DNA from: an uncultured Halomonas sp.
Lineage (GTDB): Bacteria > Pseudomonadota > Gammaproteobacteria > Pseudomonadales > Halomonadaceae
Length of the DNA: 64,000 bases
Direction of reading: 5' to 3'
NCBI RefSeq assembly: GCF_947501415.1
Contig: NZ_CANMVL010000013.1
Coordinates: 62,001 to 126,000, forward strand
A model generated the notes under the pieces. It had not been told where the DNA came from and ran no database searches. It was given only the letters and a program-made list of their open reading frames with translations. Numbering within the stretch: position 1 is the first letter of the stretch; every line of letters starts with the position of its first letter. Position numbers and translations under genes: made by a program. Below are positions 44,370 to 52,502 of this stretch, piece by piece.

Positions 44370-44609
44370 TTACCGATGCGAAGGCTGGCGGACGAGCCAG
44401 GCAGCGACGCACTGCAGTCGCGGCGCCCCCACCAGCATCAGTACAAAGGCGATCGGCCAGGCAATATAGAACGCTTGCCACCAGCGACCGAGGAAGCCCT
44501 CTCCAAGGCCGGTGTTGGCCCAGGTGATCACGAAGGTCATCAGGGTCACCATATAGAGCGACATCAGCACGGCAAAAATGAGCGGTGCGAAGCGTGGCGG
44601 GAACAACAT
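44370..44609 (-). CDS. DUF2798 small membrane protein
   Basis: 79 residues with two membrane helices (about 8-30 and 45-65) and the motif 'FYIAWPIAFVLMLVGAPRL', typical of DUF2798. Function unknown. AGGAG precedes ATG 44609. It diverges from the macro-domain gene. Confidence 0.8.
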   Translation of the reverse strand: MLFPPRFAPLIFAVLMSLYMVTLMTFVITWANTGLGEGFLGRWWQAFYIAWPIAFVLMLVGAPRLQCVAAWLVRQPSHR

Positions 44610-44710
44610 CGAAACTCCTGATAGGCTTGCAGGGTGGGAATGTCGTGCATTCTACGTCATCCCGCCCGTTGCCCGAGCGCGCCCGAAGGTCGCATCGTTC
44701 AGGAGATACC

Positions 44711-45235
44711 ATGATCGAGTGCATTCAGGGGGACATCGCCCATCAACCCGACATCGAGGCGGTGGTCAACGCCGCCAATGCCCAGCTGCGCCCCGGCGGT
44801 GGCGTGGCCGGGGCCCTGCATCGCGCCGCCGGTCCCGAGCTCGACCACGCCTGCCGGCCGCTGGCGCCGATCCGCCCGGGAGAGGCGGTGATAACCGGCG
44901 CCTTCGCCCTGCCCAATCGCCATGTCATTCACTGCCTGGGGCCGGTCTACGGCGTCGACAGGCCCGCCGAGGCGCTGCTCGCCGACTGCTACCGGAACGC
45001 CCTGATGCTGGCCGAACGCGAGGGCCTGCGCTCCATCGCCTTCCCGGCACTCTCCGCCGGCGCCTTCGGCTATCCGCTGGAAGAGGCCGCACGAGTAGCG
45101 CTCGAGACGGCGATCGCCACCCTGCCCGACTGCCCGCATATCGAGTGCGTGCGCTTCGTGCTCCTCGATGCCGAGACCACTGCCTGCTTCCAGCGTCTGC
45201 TCGACACGCTTCAGGGCAATCAGCCGACGTTGTAG
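44711..45235 (+). CDS. Macro-domain protein (O-acetyl-ADP-ribose deacetylase-like)
   Basis: 174 residues, a single macro domain. 'IECIQGDIAHQPDIEAVVNAAN' begins the fold (shortened: GDI and VVNAAN are the ligand contacts), followed by 'LRPGGGVAGALHRAAG' and 'IAFPALSAGAFGYPLEEAAR'. These match YmdB-like enzymes that hydrolyse O-acetyl-ADP-ribose or ADP-ribose marks. AGGAG before ATG 44711. Its last 16 bases overlap the end of the opposing dctM gene. Confidence 0.9.
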   Translation: MIECIQGDIAHQPDIEAVVNAANAQLRPGGGVAGALHRAAGPELDHACRPLAPIRPGEAVITGAFALPNRHVIHCLGPVYGVDRPAEALLADCYRNALMLAEREGLRSIAFPALSAGAFGYPLEEAARVALETAIATLPDCPHIECVRFVLLDAETTACFQRLLDTLQGNQPTL

Positions 45236-46527
45236 CCCAGGGTCCTCGGCAACCAGAGCGCGATCTCCGGGAACACGGCAACAAGCGCCAGGGCGGCGGC
45301 CATGGCCACCACGAACAGCAGGGCCCAGCCCACGGTCTGTTCTAGGCGAATTCTGGCCACCTCGGTGGTCACCATCAGATTGACCGCCACCGGCGGCGTG
45401 AACTGGCCGATGGCGATGTTCATCGCCAGCAGGATACCGAACCAGACCGGATTCCAGCCGAAGTGCTGCATCACCGGGATCAGGATCGGCATCATGATCA
45501 GGTAGATGGAGATGGCGTCGAGCAGCATGCCGGCGGCCAGCACCGCCAGCATGATCAGCACCAGCAGCACCACCCCGTTGTCGGAAAGCGAGATGATCCA
45601 CTCCGCCAGATGGCGGAAGGTACCGAGCATGGTGCCGGCCCAGGCGAAGATGCCGGCAAGCGCGATGATCAGCATCACCACCCCCGAGATCACCGCCGCC
45701 TCGCCGAACAGCGACCAGAGATCACGCAGGCTGAGCTCGCGGGTCACGAAGAGCCCTATCAATACACCGTAGGCCACTGCCACCACCGCCGCCTCGGTGG
45801 GAGTGAAGAGCCCCGAGCGCAGCCCACCGAGGATCAGCACCGGCGCGAACAGAGCCGGCAGCGCCTGCCTGAAGGTCTCCCCCACACGAAGGGGGTCGGC
45901 GCCCGCTACCGGTGCACCACCTTCCCAACCATGGCGACGTGAGACCAGCAGGGCCGGGACCAGCAGCGCCAGACCGGCGAGTACACCGGGGAAGAGCCCG
46001 GCGGCGAACAGTGCCCGAAGATCGACTCCCGGCACCACGATGGAGTAGAGGATCAGTGCCACCGAGGGGGGGATCAGGATCGCCGTGGAGGCCGAGGCGG
46101 CGATCAGCGTGGCCGAGAACGGCTTCGGGTAGCCCGCCCGGGTCATGCTCGGCAGCATCACCATGGCCACCGCGGCGGCATCCGCCGGCCCCGAACCGCT
46201 CATGCCACCCATGATCATGCACACCAGCACTGCCACCAGCGCCAGCCCGCCGTGACGCGGACCGATCAGTGCCTGGGCAAAGCGCACCAGACGCAGCGCC
46301 ACCCCGGAGCGCTCGAAGATCAGCCCGGTGAGGATAAACAGCGGAATGGCAATCAGCGGATACTTGGCGATGCTGTTGTAGGTATTGGTGCCAAGGGTAG
46401 CGAGCATCGCCGGCGACAACCCCGCCAGGATACCTACGGCACCCGCCAGCCCCAGGGAGAAGGCCACCGGGACACCGGCGATCAGCAGCCCGGCGAAGGC
46501 CAGCAGCATCCAGAGATCAGGACTCAT
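45220..46527 (-). CDS. dctM: TRAP transporter large permease (DctM)
   Basis: 435 residues with about 12 membrane helices. 'MIMGGMSGSGPADAAAVAMV', 'SASTAILIPPSVALILYSIV' and 'NIAIGQFTPPVAVNLMVTTE' are typical of DctM. ATG 46527 has GGAGGACTCGACG in front and overlaps the dctQ end by 11 bases. Substrate unknown; position beside modABC and the purine genes is suggestive but not proof. Confidence 0.93.
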   Translation of the reverse strand: MSPDLWMLLAFAGLLIAGVPVAFSLGLAGAVGILAGLSPAMLATLGTNTYNSIAKYPLIAIPLFILTGLIFERSGVALRLVRFAQALIGPRHGGLALVAVLVCMIMGGMSGSGPADAAAVAMVMLPSMTRAGYPKPFSATLIAASASTAILIPPSVALILYSIVVPGVDLRALFAAGLFPGVLAGLALLVPALLVSRRHGWEGGAPVAGADPLRVGETFRQALPALFAPVLILGGLRSGLFTPTEAAVVAVAYGVLIGLFVTRELSLRDLWSLFGEAAVISGVVMLIIALAGIFAWAGTMLGTFRHLAEWIISLSDNGVVLLVLIMLAVLAAGMLLDAISIYLIMMPILIPVMQHFGWNPVWFGILLAMNIAIGQFTPPVAVNLMVTTEVARIRLEQTVGWALLFVVAMAAALALVAVFPEIALWLPRTLGYNVG

Positions 46528-46996
46528 CGTCGAGTCCTCCACGCAGCCGGTCCCTGGTCTGTTGCAGCTGACGCACCAGCATCACCGCCGCCAGCAGCGG
46601 CAGCCAGACGATATACCACCACTGGGGCAGACCAAGCCCGGGCGAGAGAGTCTCCCAGCGGTACTCCTGCCAGGCCAGCTTGGCGCCGAACCAGGCGATC
46701 AGTCCCAGCACCGCCACCCCGCAAAGCCCCTGGAAGAGTATCAGGACCCGGTGTGCGCCCACCGGCAGGGCACGCTCCAGCATGCCGATGCGGATATGAC
46801 CGTTACGCCGCAGCGCCACGGCGGCGCCGGCGAAGGTCAGCACCACCAGCAGGAATACCGAGAGCTCTTCGGTAAAGGCCAGCGAGCCACCGGTGATATA
46901 GCGAGTCACCACGTTGCCGAGACTGATCAGCGCGATGATCACCAGGGCCAGGCTGGCCAGCCAGCGCTCCGGCCTGGCATCCGGGGAAGGCGTCAT
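46517..46996 (-). CDS. dctQ: TRAP transporter small permease (DctQ)
   Basis: 159 residues, four membrane helices, with 'LAFTEELSVFLLVVLTFAGA' and 'ALRRNGHIRIGML', the DctQ signature of aromatic/acidic residues at the second helix. GAGGTAACC precedes ATG 46996. Middle gene of dctP-dctQ-dctM. Confidence 0.9.
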   Translation of the reverse strand: MTPSPDARPERWLASLALVIIALISLGNVVTRYITGGSLAFTEELSVFLLVVLTFAGAAVALRRNGHIRIGMLERALPVGAHRVLILFQGLCGVAVLGLIAWFGAKLAWQEYRWETLSPGLGLPQWWYIVWLPLLAAVMLVRQLQQTRDRLRGGLDDES

Positions 46997-47016
46997 GGGG
47001 TTACCTCACAAGGCAG

Positions 47017-47039
47017 CGGCCGGCCTCGAGGGCCGGCCG
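47017..47039 (-). terminator. Intercistronic hairpin between dctP and dctQ
   Basis: A perfect 9-bp stem CGGCCGGCC/GGCCGGCCG around TCGAG, just past the dctP stop. It probably stabilises the dctP message over that of the permeases. Confidence 0.5.
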
Positions 47040-47063
47040 GTCAAGGGGAATCAAGAGCGGGAA

Positions 47064-48074
47064 TCAGCGTGACTCGATGGCGGCACGGGCGGCCTCGACG
47101 ATCTCCTCACCGATCTTCGGCACCCACTCATCGTGAACGCCGGCGGTGGCCTCGACGAAGGCCTGGTACTGGGCGTCCGAGAGCTCCGTTACGGTGACGC
47201 CACGCTCCTGGATGGCGGCCAGGCGTTCGCTCTCCTCCTCGCGGGTCATGGACATCTCCCACTCGCCCGCCTCCACGGCGGCCTCACGCAGGATCGCCTG
47301 GTCGCCCTCGTCCAGTGACTCCCACACCCGGCGATTCACGGCGAAGATCAGCGGATCGTTCATGTAGTTCCACAGGGTCAGATGCTCCTGGCCCACCTGG
47401 TCGATACGCGCCACGTCGAACACCGAAAGCGGATTCTCCTGGCCATCCACCGCGCCGGTGGTCAGTGCCGGCTTGGCATCGGCCCAGCTCATCTGGGTGG
47501 GGTCGGCCCCCAGGGCGGTGAAGGTGTCCTGGAACAGCGGCGAGCCCACCACGCGGATCTTCAGGTCCTCCAGGTCCTGAGGCTCATCGATCGCGCCCCG
47601 GGAGTTGGAGAGCTGGCGGAAACCGTTCTCGCCCCAGCCCAGCGGGATAACGTCCCGTGACTCGATGGCCGCAAAGATCTTCTCGCCCGCCTCGCCACCG
47701 GTCACGGCGTCCACCGCCGCCTCGTCGGGCAGGAAGAAGGGCAGCGAGAAGAGATTGAGCTCCGGCACCTGGGGGGACCAGTTGATGGTGGAGCCCACGG
47801 CGGCGTCGATCAGCCCGGAGCGCATGGCGGAGAATTCGCGAGTCTGGTCACCGTTGACCAGCTGGGAGTTGGGGTAGACGCGCATGGTGATGCGTCCCTC
47901 GGTGCGCTCCTCCACCAGCTCGGCCCACTTCTCGGCGGCCTGGCCCCAGGGAAAGGCATCGGAAAGCACGGTGGAGACGGCAATCTCGCGCGCCTGAACG
48001 GAGAGCGAGGCGGAGAGCACAGCGGCACCGGCCAGGGCGGCGGCCAGCTTGGCAAGCGGTCGATACGTTGTCAT
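47064..48074 (-). CDS. dctP: TRAP transporter substrate-binding protein (DctP)
   Basis: 336 residues with a signal ending LSVQAREI. 'RITMRVYPNSQLVNGDQTRE' carries the family's strand and 'IPLGWGENGFRQLSNSRGAI' the ligand-binding turn; 'LKIRVVGSPLFQDTFTALGA' includes the conserved substrate-carboxylate Arg. Its ligand is therefore probably a carboxylic acid. ATG 48074 has AAGGA upstream. First gene of dctPQM. Confidence 0.92.
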   Translation of the reverse strand: MTTYRPLAKLAAALAGAAVLSASLSVQAREIAVSTVLSDAFPWGQAAEKWAELVEERTEGRITMRVYPNSQLVNGDQTREFSAMRSGLIDAAVGSTINWSPQVPELNLFSLPFFLPDEAAVDAVTGGEAGEKIFAAIESRDVIPLGWGENGFRQLSNSRGAIDEPQDLEDLKIRVVGSPLFQDTFTALGADPTQMSWADAKPALTTGAVDGQENPLSVFDVARIDQVGQEHLTLWNYMNDPLIFAVNRRVWESLDEGDQAILREAAVEAGEWEMSMTREEESERLAAIQERGVTVTELSDAQYQAFVEATAGVHDEWVPKIGEEIVEAARAAIESR

Positions 48075-48239
48075 GGCGTGTCCTTGCAGCGACACCTCGT
48101 CATCTGCGAGGCGCGGTTATGGTTATGAGTGGCACGATGTGCCGGCGCGGTGAGCCGGCGGCGGTGGACGACCCCCTCCAGGGCCCGGCGCCACCTCGCG
48201 GAATATTCTAAGGGCTCCCAGCGTTGAATATCAGCTCCG

Positions 48240-48734
48240 TCACTCCGGTTTGCAACGGGTGGCGTGACCCGGCCAGGCGACACAGTCTCCCACTCTGATC
48301 CCCAGCGCCTGGAAGGTACCCGCCCTGACCTCCAGCGCGGCTCGATAGGGCACTCCCGGCCGCGTCACCGGACAGTCTGCCGGCGCATCCGAACCACAGG
48401 GCACCATGGTGTGGGTCGAGACGATACATCCCATCCCGTCGATAAAGGCGATATCCAGCGGAATCAAGGTGTTGTACATCCAGAAGCCACTGCGACCCGG
48501 CTGCTCGCTGGCATAGAGAAAGAGCATGCCGCCGTCCTCGGCGAGTCGCTCGCGACCCATCAGGCCACGGCTGCGTTCGGCCGACGTCTGCGCCACCTCG
48601 GCATGGAACTCATGCACCCCCGCGCCGGTAGCAATGGTGAGTGGCCAGCGCTTTGCGGGCACCTCGGCAGCGCTTGCCGAGTGCAGCGTAAAGGGGGCGA
48701 CGGCGAGGATGGCGGCGACCAGAAGACGTTTCAT
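48240..48734 (-). CDS. DUF192 exported protein
   Basis: 164 residues with a signal peptide (MKRLLVAAILAVAPFTLHSA). 'SAERSRGLMGRERLAEDGGM' and 'FWMYNTLIPLDIAFIDGMG' are the DUF192 hallmarks; function unknown. It overlaps the modC stop by ATGA, so it is translated as the last gene of the mod operon. Confidence 0.9.
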   Translation of the reverse strand: MKRLLVAAILAVAPFTLHSASAAEVPAKRWPLTIATGAGVHEFHAEVAQTSAERSRGLMGRERLAEDGGMLFLYASEQPGRSGFWMYNTLIPLDIAFIDGMGCIVSTHTMVPCGSDAPADCPVTRPGVPYRAALEVRAGTFQALGIRVGDCVAWPGHATRCKPE

Positions 48735-49876
48735 GGCAGGCTCATGGCGTCATCGCCGGAGGTGGAAGCCTCCGGCATCAGGTGGATGCCCGCGGCGAGC
48801 AGCGAGACCTGTACCGCCTCCCCGCGGGCCAGGCCGTTGCGACGGGCGGCATGGGTGGCGATCTCGAAGCCGAGCCGCCCGGGGGTGTGGCCGAATGCCA
48901 GGGTAACCGAGGTCATGCCGCCCAGCACGACCAGCTCCTCGACGCGAGCGCTCACCGGGTTCTCGCGCTCCCCCAGCGAGGGGCGCCCTCGGCGATGCAG
49001 CACCACGTCAGAGGCGGGCAGATACCAGGCCACGCGGGTACCCGGCGCCAGCGACGCAAGCCCCTCGGCCACCTCCAGACGCCAGGGCCCCCAGGCCAGG
49101 CGGCGCTCGTCACCCTCCATCACCACCTCACCGCTGAAGACGTTGTGGCGATCGAGCAGCCGCGCCACCTGCGGGGATGACGGCCGGCGGAAAAGCGACT
49201 GTGGAGGACCCGTCTGGAGGGTGTGTCCGGCATGCAGCACGCAGAGGCGGTCGGCCAATGCCGCCGCCTCGTCGAGATCGTGGGTGACCAGCACGATGGG
49301 GATGGCGATCTCCTCGCGCAGCAGCGCCAGTTCACGCTGCAGGCGGCGCCGCGTCACCTGGTCCACCGCCGAGAAGGGCTCGTCGAGCAGCAGCACCCGC
49401 GGCTCGCGGGCCAGCGCCCGAGCCAGCGCCACCCGCTGCCGCTGGCCGCCGGAGAGCTCGGCGGGGTGGCGCCCGGCCAGCCCTTCCAGGCGTACCCGGA
49501 TCAACCACTGCTCGGCCCGGCGACGGCGCTCGGCGGCCGGCAGATGGTGCAGTGCCACCATGACGTTGCCCAGCGCCGTGAGGTGCGGGAACAGCGCATA
49601 GTCCTGGAATACCAGCCCCAGGCGTCGGCGCTGGGGCGGGAGCGCGAGTCGCCTGTCGGCATCGAACCAGACCTCCTCGCCACAGGCGATACGCCCCCCT
49701 TGTGGGCGGTAGAGGCCGGCGATGCTGCGCAGCAGGGTGGTCTTGCCGCTGCCCGAGGGACCCACCAGTGCCAGTAGCTCACCGGCCGCGCAGCGAAAGT
49801 CCGCCGCCAGGGGGATGGGGCCCGACTGATGCAGGCTCACCTCGAGGGGGGCCGGTTTGGCCACGGTGTCAGGCAC
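48731..49876 (-). CDS. modC: Molybdate ABC transporter ATP-binding protein
   Basis: 381 residues. Walker A 'LVGPSGSGKTTLLRSIAG', signature 'ELSGGQRQRVALARALA', Walker B 'VLLLDEPFSAVD' and the switch His in 'VLVTHDLDEAAALADR'. The C-terminal part from about residue 240 is TOBE-like, as in ModC. The start is GTG 49876, with an ideal GGAGGT six bases before; it lies eight bases inside the end of modB, so the frame extending to 50029 is not used. Confidence 0.92.
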   Translation of the reverse strand: MPDTVAKPAPLEVSLHQSGPIPLAADFRCAAGELLALVGPSGSGKTTLLRSIAGLYRPQGGRIACGEEVWFDADRRLALPPQRRRLGLVFQDYALFPHLTALGNVMVALHHLPAAERRRRAEQWLIRVRLEGLAGRHPAELSGGQRQRVALARALAREPRVLLLDEPFSAVDQVTRRRLQRELALLREEIAIPIVLVTHDLDEAAALADRLCVLHAGHTLQTGPPQSLFRRPSSPQVARLLDRHNVFSGEVVMEGDERRLAWGPWRLEVAEGLASLAPGTRVAWYLPASDVVLHRRGRPSLGERENPVSARVEELVVLGGMTSVTLAFGHTPGRLGFEIATHAARRNGLARGEAVQVSLLAAGIHLMPEASTSGDDAMSLP

Positions 49877-50537
49877 GGCGCCACCTCCGACGCCCCGCGA
49901 GGCCATAGACCACACCGATGGTGACGAAGGAGACCAGCAGCAGCATCGCCGACATGGTGGCCGCCCCGCTCTCGTCGAAGGCCTGAACGCGATCGTAGAT
50001 GGCGATGGCCAGGGTACGCGTCTCGCCATCGATGGCCCCGCCCACCATCAGGATGACCCCGAACTCCCCCAGGGTATGGGCGAAGGTCAGCGCCATGGCC
50101 GAGACGATGCCCGGCCACACCAGGGGTAGCTCGATGCGCCACAGGGTATGCAGCGGCGACAGGCCGCTGCACCAGGCCGCCTCGCGCAGGTTGGCCGGCA
50201 CCGCCTCGAAGGCGCGCTGCACCGGCTGCACCGCGAAGGGCAGATTGGCCACCAGGGAGGCGAGCAGGATGCCCTCGAAGGTGAAGTTGAGCCCCTCACC
50301 GAACAGCCGCACCCAGAGCCCGCCGAAGGGAGCCTCCAGCCCGAAGGCCTGCATCAGGTAGAACCCCAGCACCGTGGGCGGCATCACCAGTGGCAGGGCG
50401 ATCAGGGCCTCACCCAGGGGCTTGGCGCGCGAACGACTGCCGGCCAGGGCGCGGCCCAGCCACAGCCCTGCCGGCAACAGCAACAGTGCCGTGAGGGCAG
50501 CCAGATGCAACGAGACCGAGAGCGCCGTCCAGTCCAT
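49869..50537 (-). CDS. modB: Molybdate ABC transporter permease
   Basis: 222 residues with five membrane helices. 'EALIALPLVMPPTVLGFYLM' and the coupling loop 'EAAWCSGLSPLHTLWRIELP', then 'GEFGVILMVGGAIDGETRTL', are diagnostic of ModB. Its ATG overlaps the modA stop (TGATG). Confidence 0.93.
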   Translation of the reverse strand: MDWTALSVSLHLAALTALLLLPAGLWLGRALAGSRSRAKPLGEALIALPLVMPPTVLGFYLMQAFGLEAPFGGLWVRLFGEGLNFTFEGILLASLVANLPFAVQPVQRAFEAVPANLREAAWCSGLSPLHTLWRIELPLVWPGIVSAMALTFAHTLGEFGVILMVGGAIDGETRTLAIAIYDRVQAFDESGAATMSAMLLLVSFVTIGVVYGLAGRRRWRRA

Positions 50538-51391
50538 CAGCGGGGCTCATCCTCGGCTAGCCGGAGGCCATCGCCGGGAGCGCGGAAACCATCGCCGGGA
50601 GCGCGGAAACCATAGTCGGCCAAGATGGCACGCGCCTCCTCCCGCTGCAGCCAGGCGTAGAAGGCCCGCGCGGTATCACCGGCTCCCTTCACCAGCGCCA
50701 TGCGCTGCACCAGGGGCTGGTGCCAGTCGGCCGGCACCATCACGAACTCGCTCCGGGCGGCCACCGGTGGCGCCAGCGCCTGGGACCAGGCCACCAGCCC
50801 GCCGCGGGCATCCGCGGAGAGCGCGAAGCGGGTCGCCTGGGCGACGCTCTCCCCCAGCACCCGCAGCGGCGCACTGGGCTCCCATAACCCGGCTTGCACC
50901 AGGGCCTGGCGTGCCGCGACCCCATAGGGGGCATGCTCGGGGTTCGCCAGGGCGATACGCGATCGCCCCTCCCCGGCGGCATGCGACGCCACCGCCTCCC
51001 GAACCGCCGCCAGCGGGTCCTCCGCACTGGGCAGCCGGCCCTGCTCCTCCTTTCTCTGCAGCCATACCAGTCGTCCTACCGCATAGACTTCCCCCATATC
51101 CGCGAGGTGGCCGGCCTCGTGCAGCGCCAGCACATAGGCCTCATCGGCAGAGAGGAAGAGCTCGAAGGGGGCACCCTGCTCGATCTGGCGACGGAAGTTG
51201 CCCGAGGAGCCGAAGTTGACCCGCAGCGACTCCCCCGTCTCGGCCCGGAAGGCCTCGGCAAGATGGGGGAAGACCGCCTGCAGGGAGGAGGCAGCCGCCA
51301 CGATGGGCGGCCGGGCCAGTGCCACCGTGGAGAACAGCAGCGTCAATCCCAGCAGCAGGGCGCGATACCCCGCTCGGGTAAGGGACCGCAT
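50537..51391 (-). CDS. modA: Molybdate-binding periplasmic protein
   Basis: 284 residues with a signal peptide ending VALARPP. 'IVAAASSLQAVFPHLAEAFR' and 'VNFGSSGNFRRQIEQGAPFE' hold the Ser residues that ligate the oxyanion; 'IALANPEHAPYGVAARQALV' is the next family motif. The C-terminus bears a duplicated RAPGDGF, from a 21-bp direct repeat. ATG 51391 has GGAG upstream. First gene of modABC-DUF192. Molybdate uptake supports xanthine dehydrogenase in purine breakdown. Confidence 0.92.
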   Translation of the reverse strand: MRSLTRAGYRALLLGLTLLFSTVALARPPIVAAASSLQAVFPHLAEAFRAETGESLRVNFGSSGNFRRQIEQGAPFELFLSADEAYVLALHEAGHLADMGEVYAVGRLVWLQRKEEQGRLPSAEDPLAAVREAVASHAAGEGRSRIALANPEHAPYGVAARQALVQAGLWEPSAPLRVLGESVAQATRFALSADARGGLVAWSQALAPPVAARSEFVMVPADWHQPLVQRMALVKGAGDTARAFYAWLQREEARAILADYGFRAPGDGFRAPGDGLRLAEDEPR

Positions 51392-51581
51392 GGCGTGACT
51401 CCGCAAGAGATGAATGGAGGTATTGTCCGACACCCTACCGATGCCCTCAACCCGGCCCCAGAGCGATCGCAGTTATGCAAAGCGAGGGGCGCTGAGGGCA
51501 AGCCGAAGAGGAGATACCGTCTCTCCCGACCAGCCGCAATCCTCATTGAGTTGGTTGTGGCTGATATTCGGTCCGGCGCTC

Positions 51582-51609
51582 CGGGGCTTGCCGCCAGATC
51601 AGCCCCGGG
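51582..51609 (-). other. Hairpin in the modA leader region
   Basis: CCGGGGCT/AGCCCCGG, an 8-bp stem with a 12-base loop, in the 258-base gap between the GntR stop and modA. It may end the gntR transcript or form part of the mod leader. I looked for a molybdenum-cofactor riboswitch and could not identify one. Confidence 0.35.
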
Positions 51610-51649
51610 AGGCATAAGCTATTTGCAATAGCCCTGGACTGCTGGACAC

Positions 51650-52381
51650 TCAGGGAGTGGCAATACCGGCGAAAATGCTATGCAGATCGGCCTGCTCCTC
51701 GCGGGGGCCGAGGTCGAGCAAGGCCTCGAGGCTCGTCAGATGCGCCTCGATGGCGTCTCTCGCACCGCCGGCATCCCCCCGGTCAAGCGCCTCCAGCAGC
51801 CGGAAGTGATCTCCCTCCAGATAGCAGGAACCGAGCGAGGGCCGCTTGTAGAGTGCGATGACGATGGAGGTGCGCAACACCAGATCGGTGAGCATGGCAC
51901 CCAGCACACGATTGGGCGAGCGTGCGGCCAGGCGATGATGAATGGCCAGAGAGTGAGCGATGCGTGCCGGCTCGTCGCCACGCCCATGGGCCTCGACCTC
52001 TGCCCGTGCCTCGCTCTTGAGGGCAGCCAGCAGCTCGGAGTCGAGGCCCCGTACCGCCAGCAGCGCGGCCACCTCGCCCTCCACCAGACGGCGGGCGGAG
52101 AAGGTCTCGCGGGTCTCCTCTACGCTGGGGGCTCGCACCCGGGCGACCTGATTGGGGCGCTGGTCGATAACGTGGTCGGCGGCCAGGCGCGTCAGCGCCC
52201 GACGCACGATGGAGCGGCTGACACCGAACACTTCTCCCAGTGCCACCTCCGGCAGGCGCGTCCCGGGCGCCAGGCGCTGGCTCAGCACCGCCTGGCGCAC
52301 CTGCTCGACGATATGGCGATCGCCGACACGCTCCCCCCCGCGCACGGCGGCTTCGACCTCTTCCCTCCAGGACTGGCTCAT
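51650..52381 (-). CDS. GntR/FCD-family transcriptional regulator
   Basis: 243 residues. N-terminal winged helix-turn-helix with 'VFGVSRSIVRRALTRLAADH' as recognition helix, then an FCD ligand domain ('LVEGEVAALLAVRG', 'AHSLAIHHRLAARS', 'GDHFRLLEALDRGDAGGARD' with the metal-binding His residues). It is a paralogue of the regulator at 62073-62789: the recognition helices match closely and both end in a DLHxIF motif. A TGTATACA palindrome lies 75 bases upstream of ATG 52381. It probably senses a purine-pathway metabolite. Confidence 0.88.
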   Translation of the reverse strand: MSQSWREEVEAAVRGGERVGDRHIVEQVRQAVLSQRLAPGTRLPEVALGEVFGVSRSIVRRALTRLAADHVIDQRPNQVARVRAPSVEETRETFSARRLVEGEVAALLAVRGLDSELLAALKSEARAEVEAHGRGDEPARIAHSLAIHHRLAARSPNRVLGAMLTDLVLRTSIVIALYKRPSLGSCYLEGDHFRLLEALDRGDAGGARDAIEAHLTSLEALLDLGPREEQADLHSIFAGIATP

Positions 52382-52455
52382 GGGCGTCTCGCTGGTAATG
52401 ATCCTGGCAGAACCTTCGCACTTTTCGAGCCTGATCACCACACCCGACAGCGGCT

Positions 52456-52465
52456 CTGTATACAA
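52456..52465. promoter_or_regulatory. Probable GntR operator, CTGTATACAA
   Basis: An 8-bp palindrome TGTATACA, with one mismatch to the perfect TTGTATACAA at 62013. It fits the FadR-subfamily T-N-G-T...A-C-N-A consensus and lies between pyk and the gntR gene. Confidence 0.5.
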
Positions 52466-52502
52466 AACCCTTCAGCGTTGAGCCCTTGTTACACCCTCGC
52501 CA

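Noticed and set aside
51392..51649. Molybdenum-cofactor riboswitch or ModE site before modA
   Set aside because: A hairpin and a CTATTTGCAATAG palindrome are present, but neither matches the known motif well enough.
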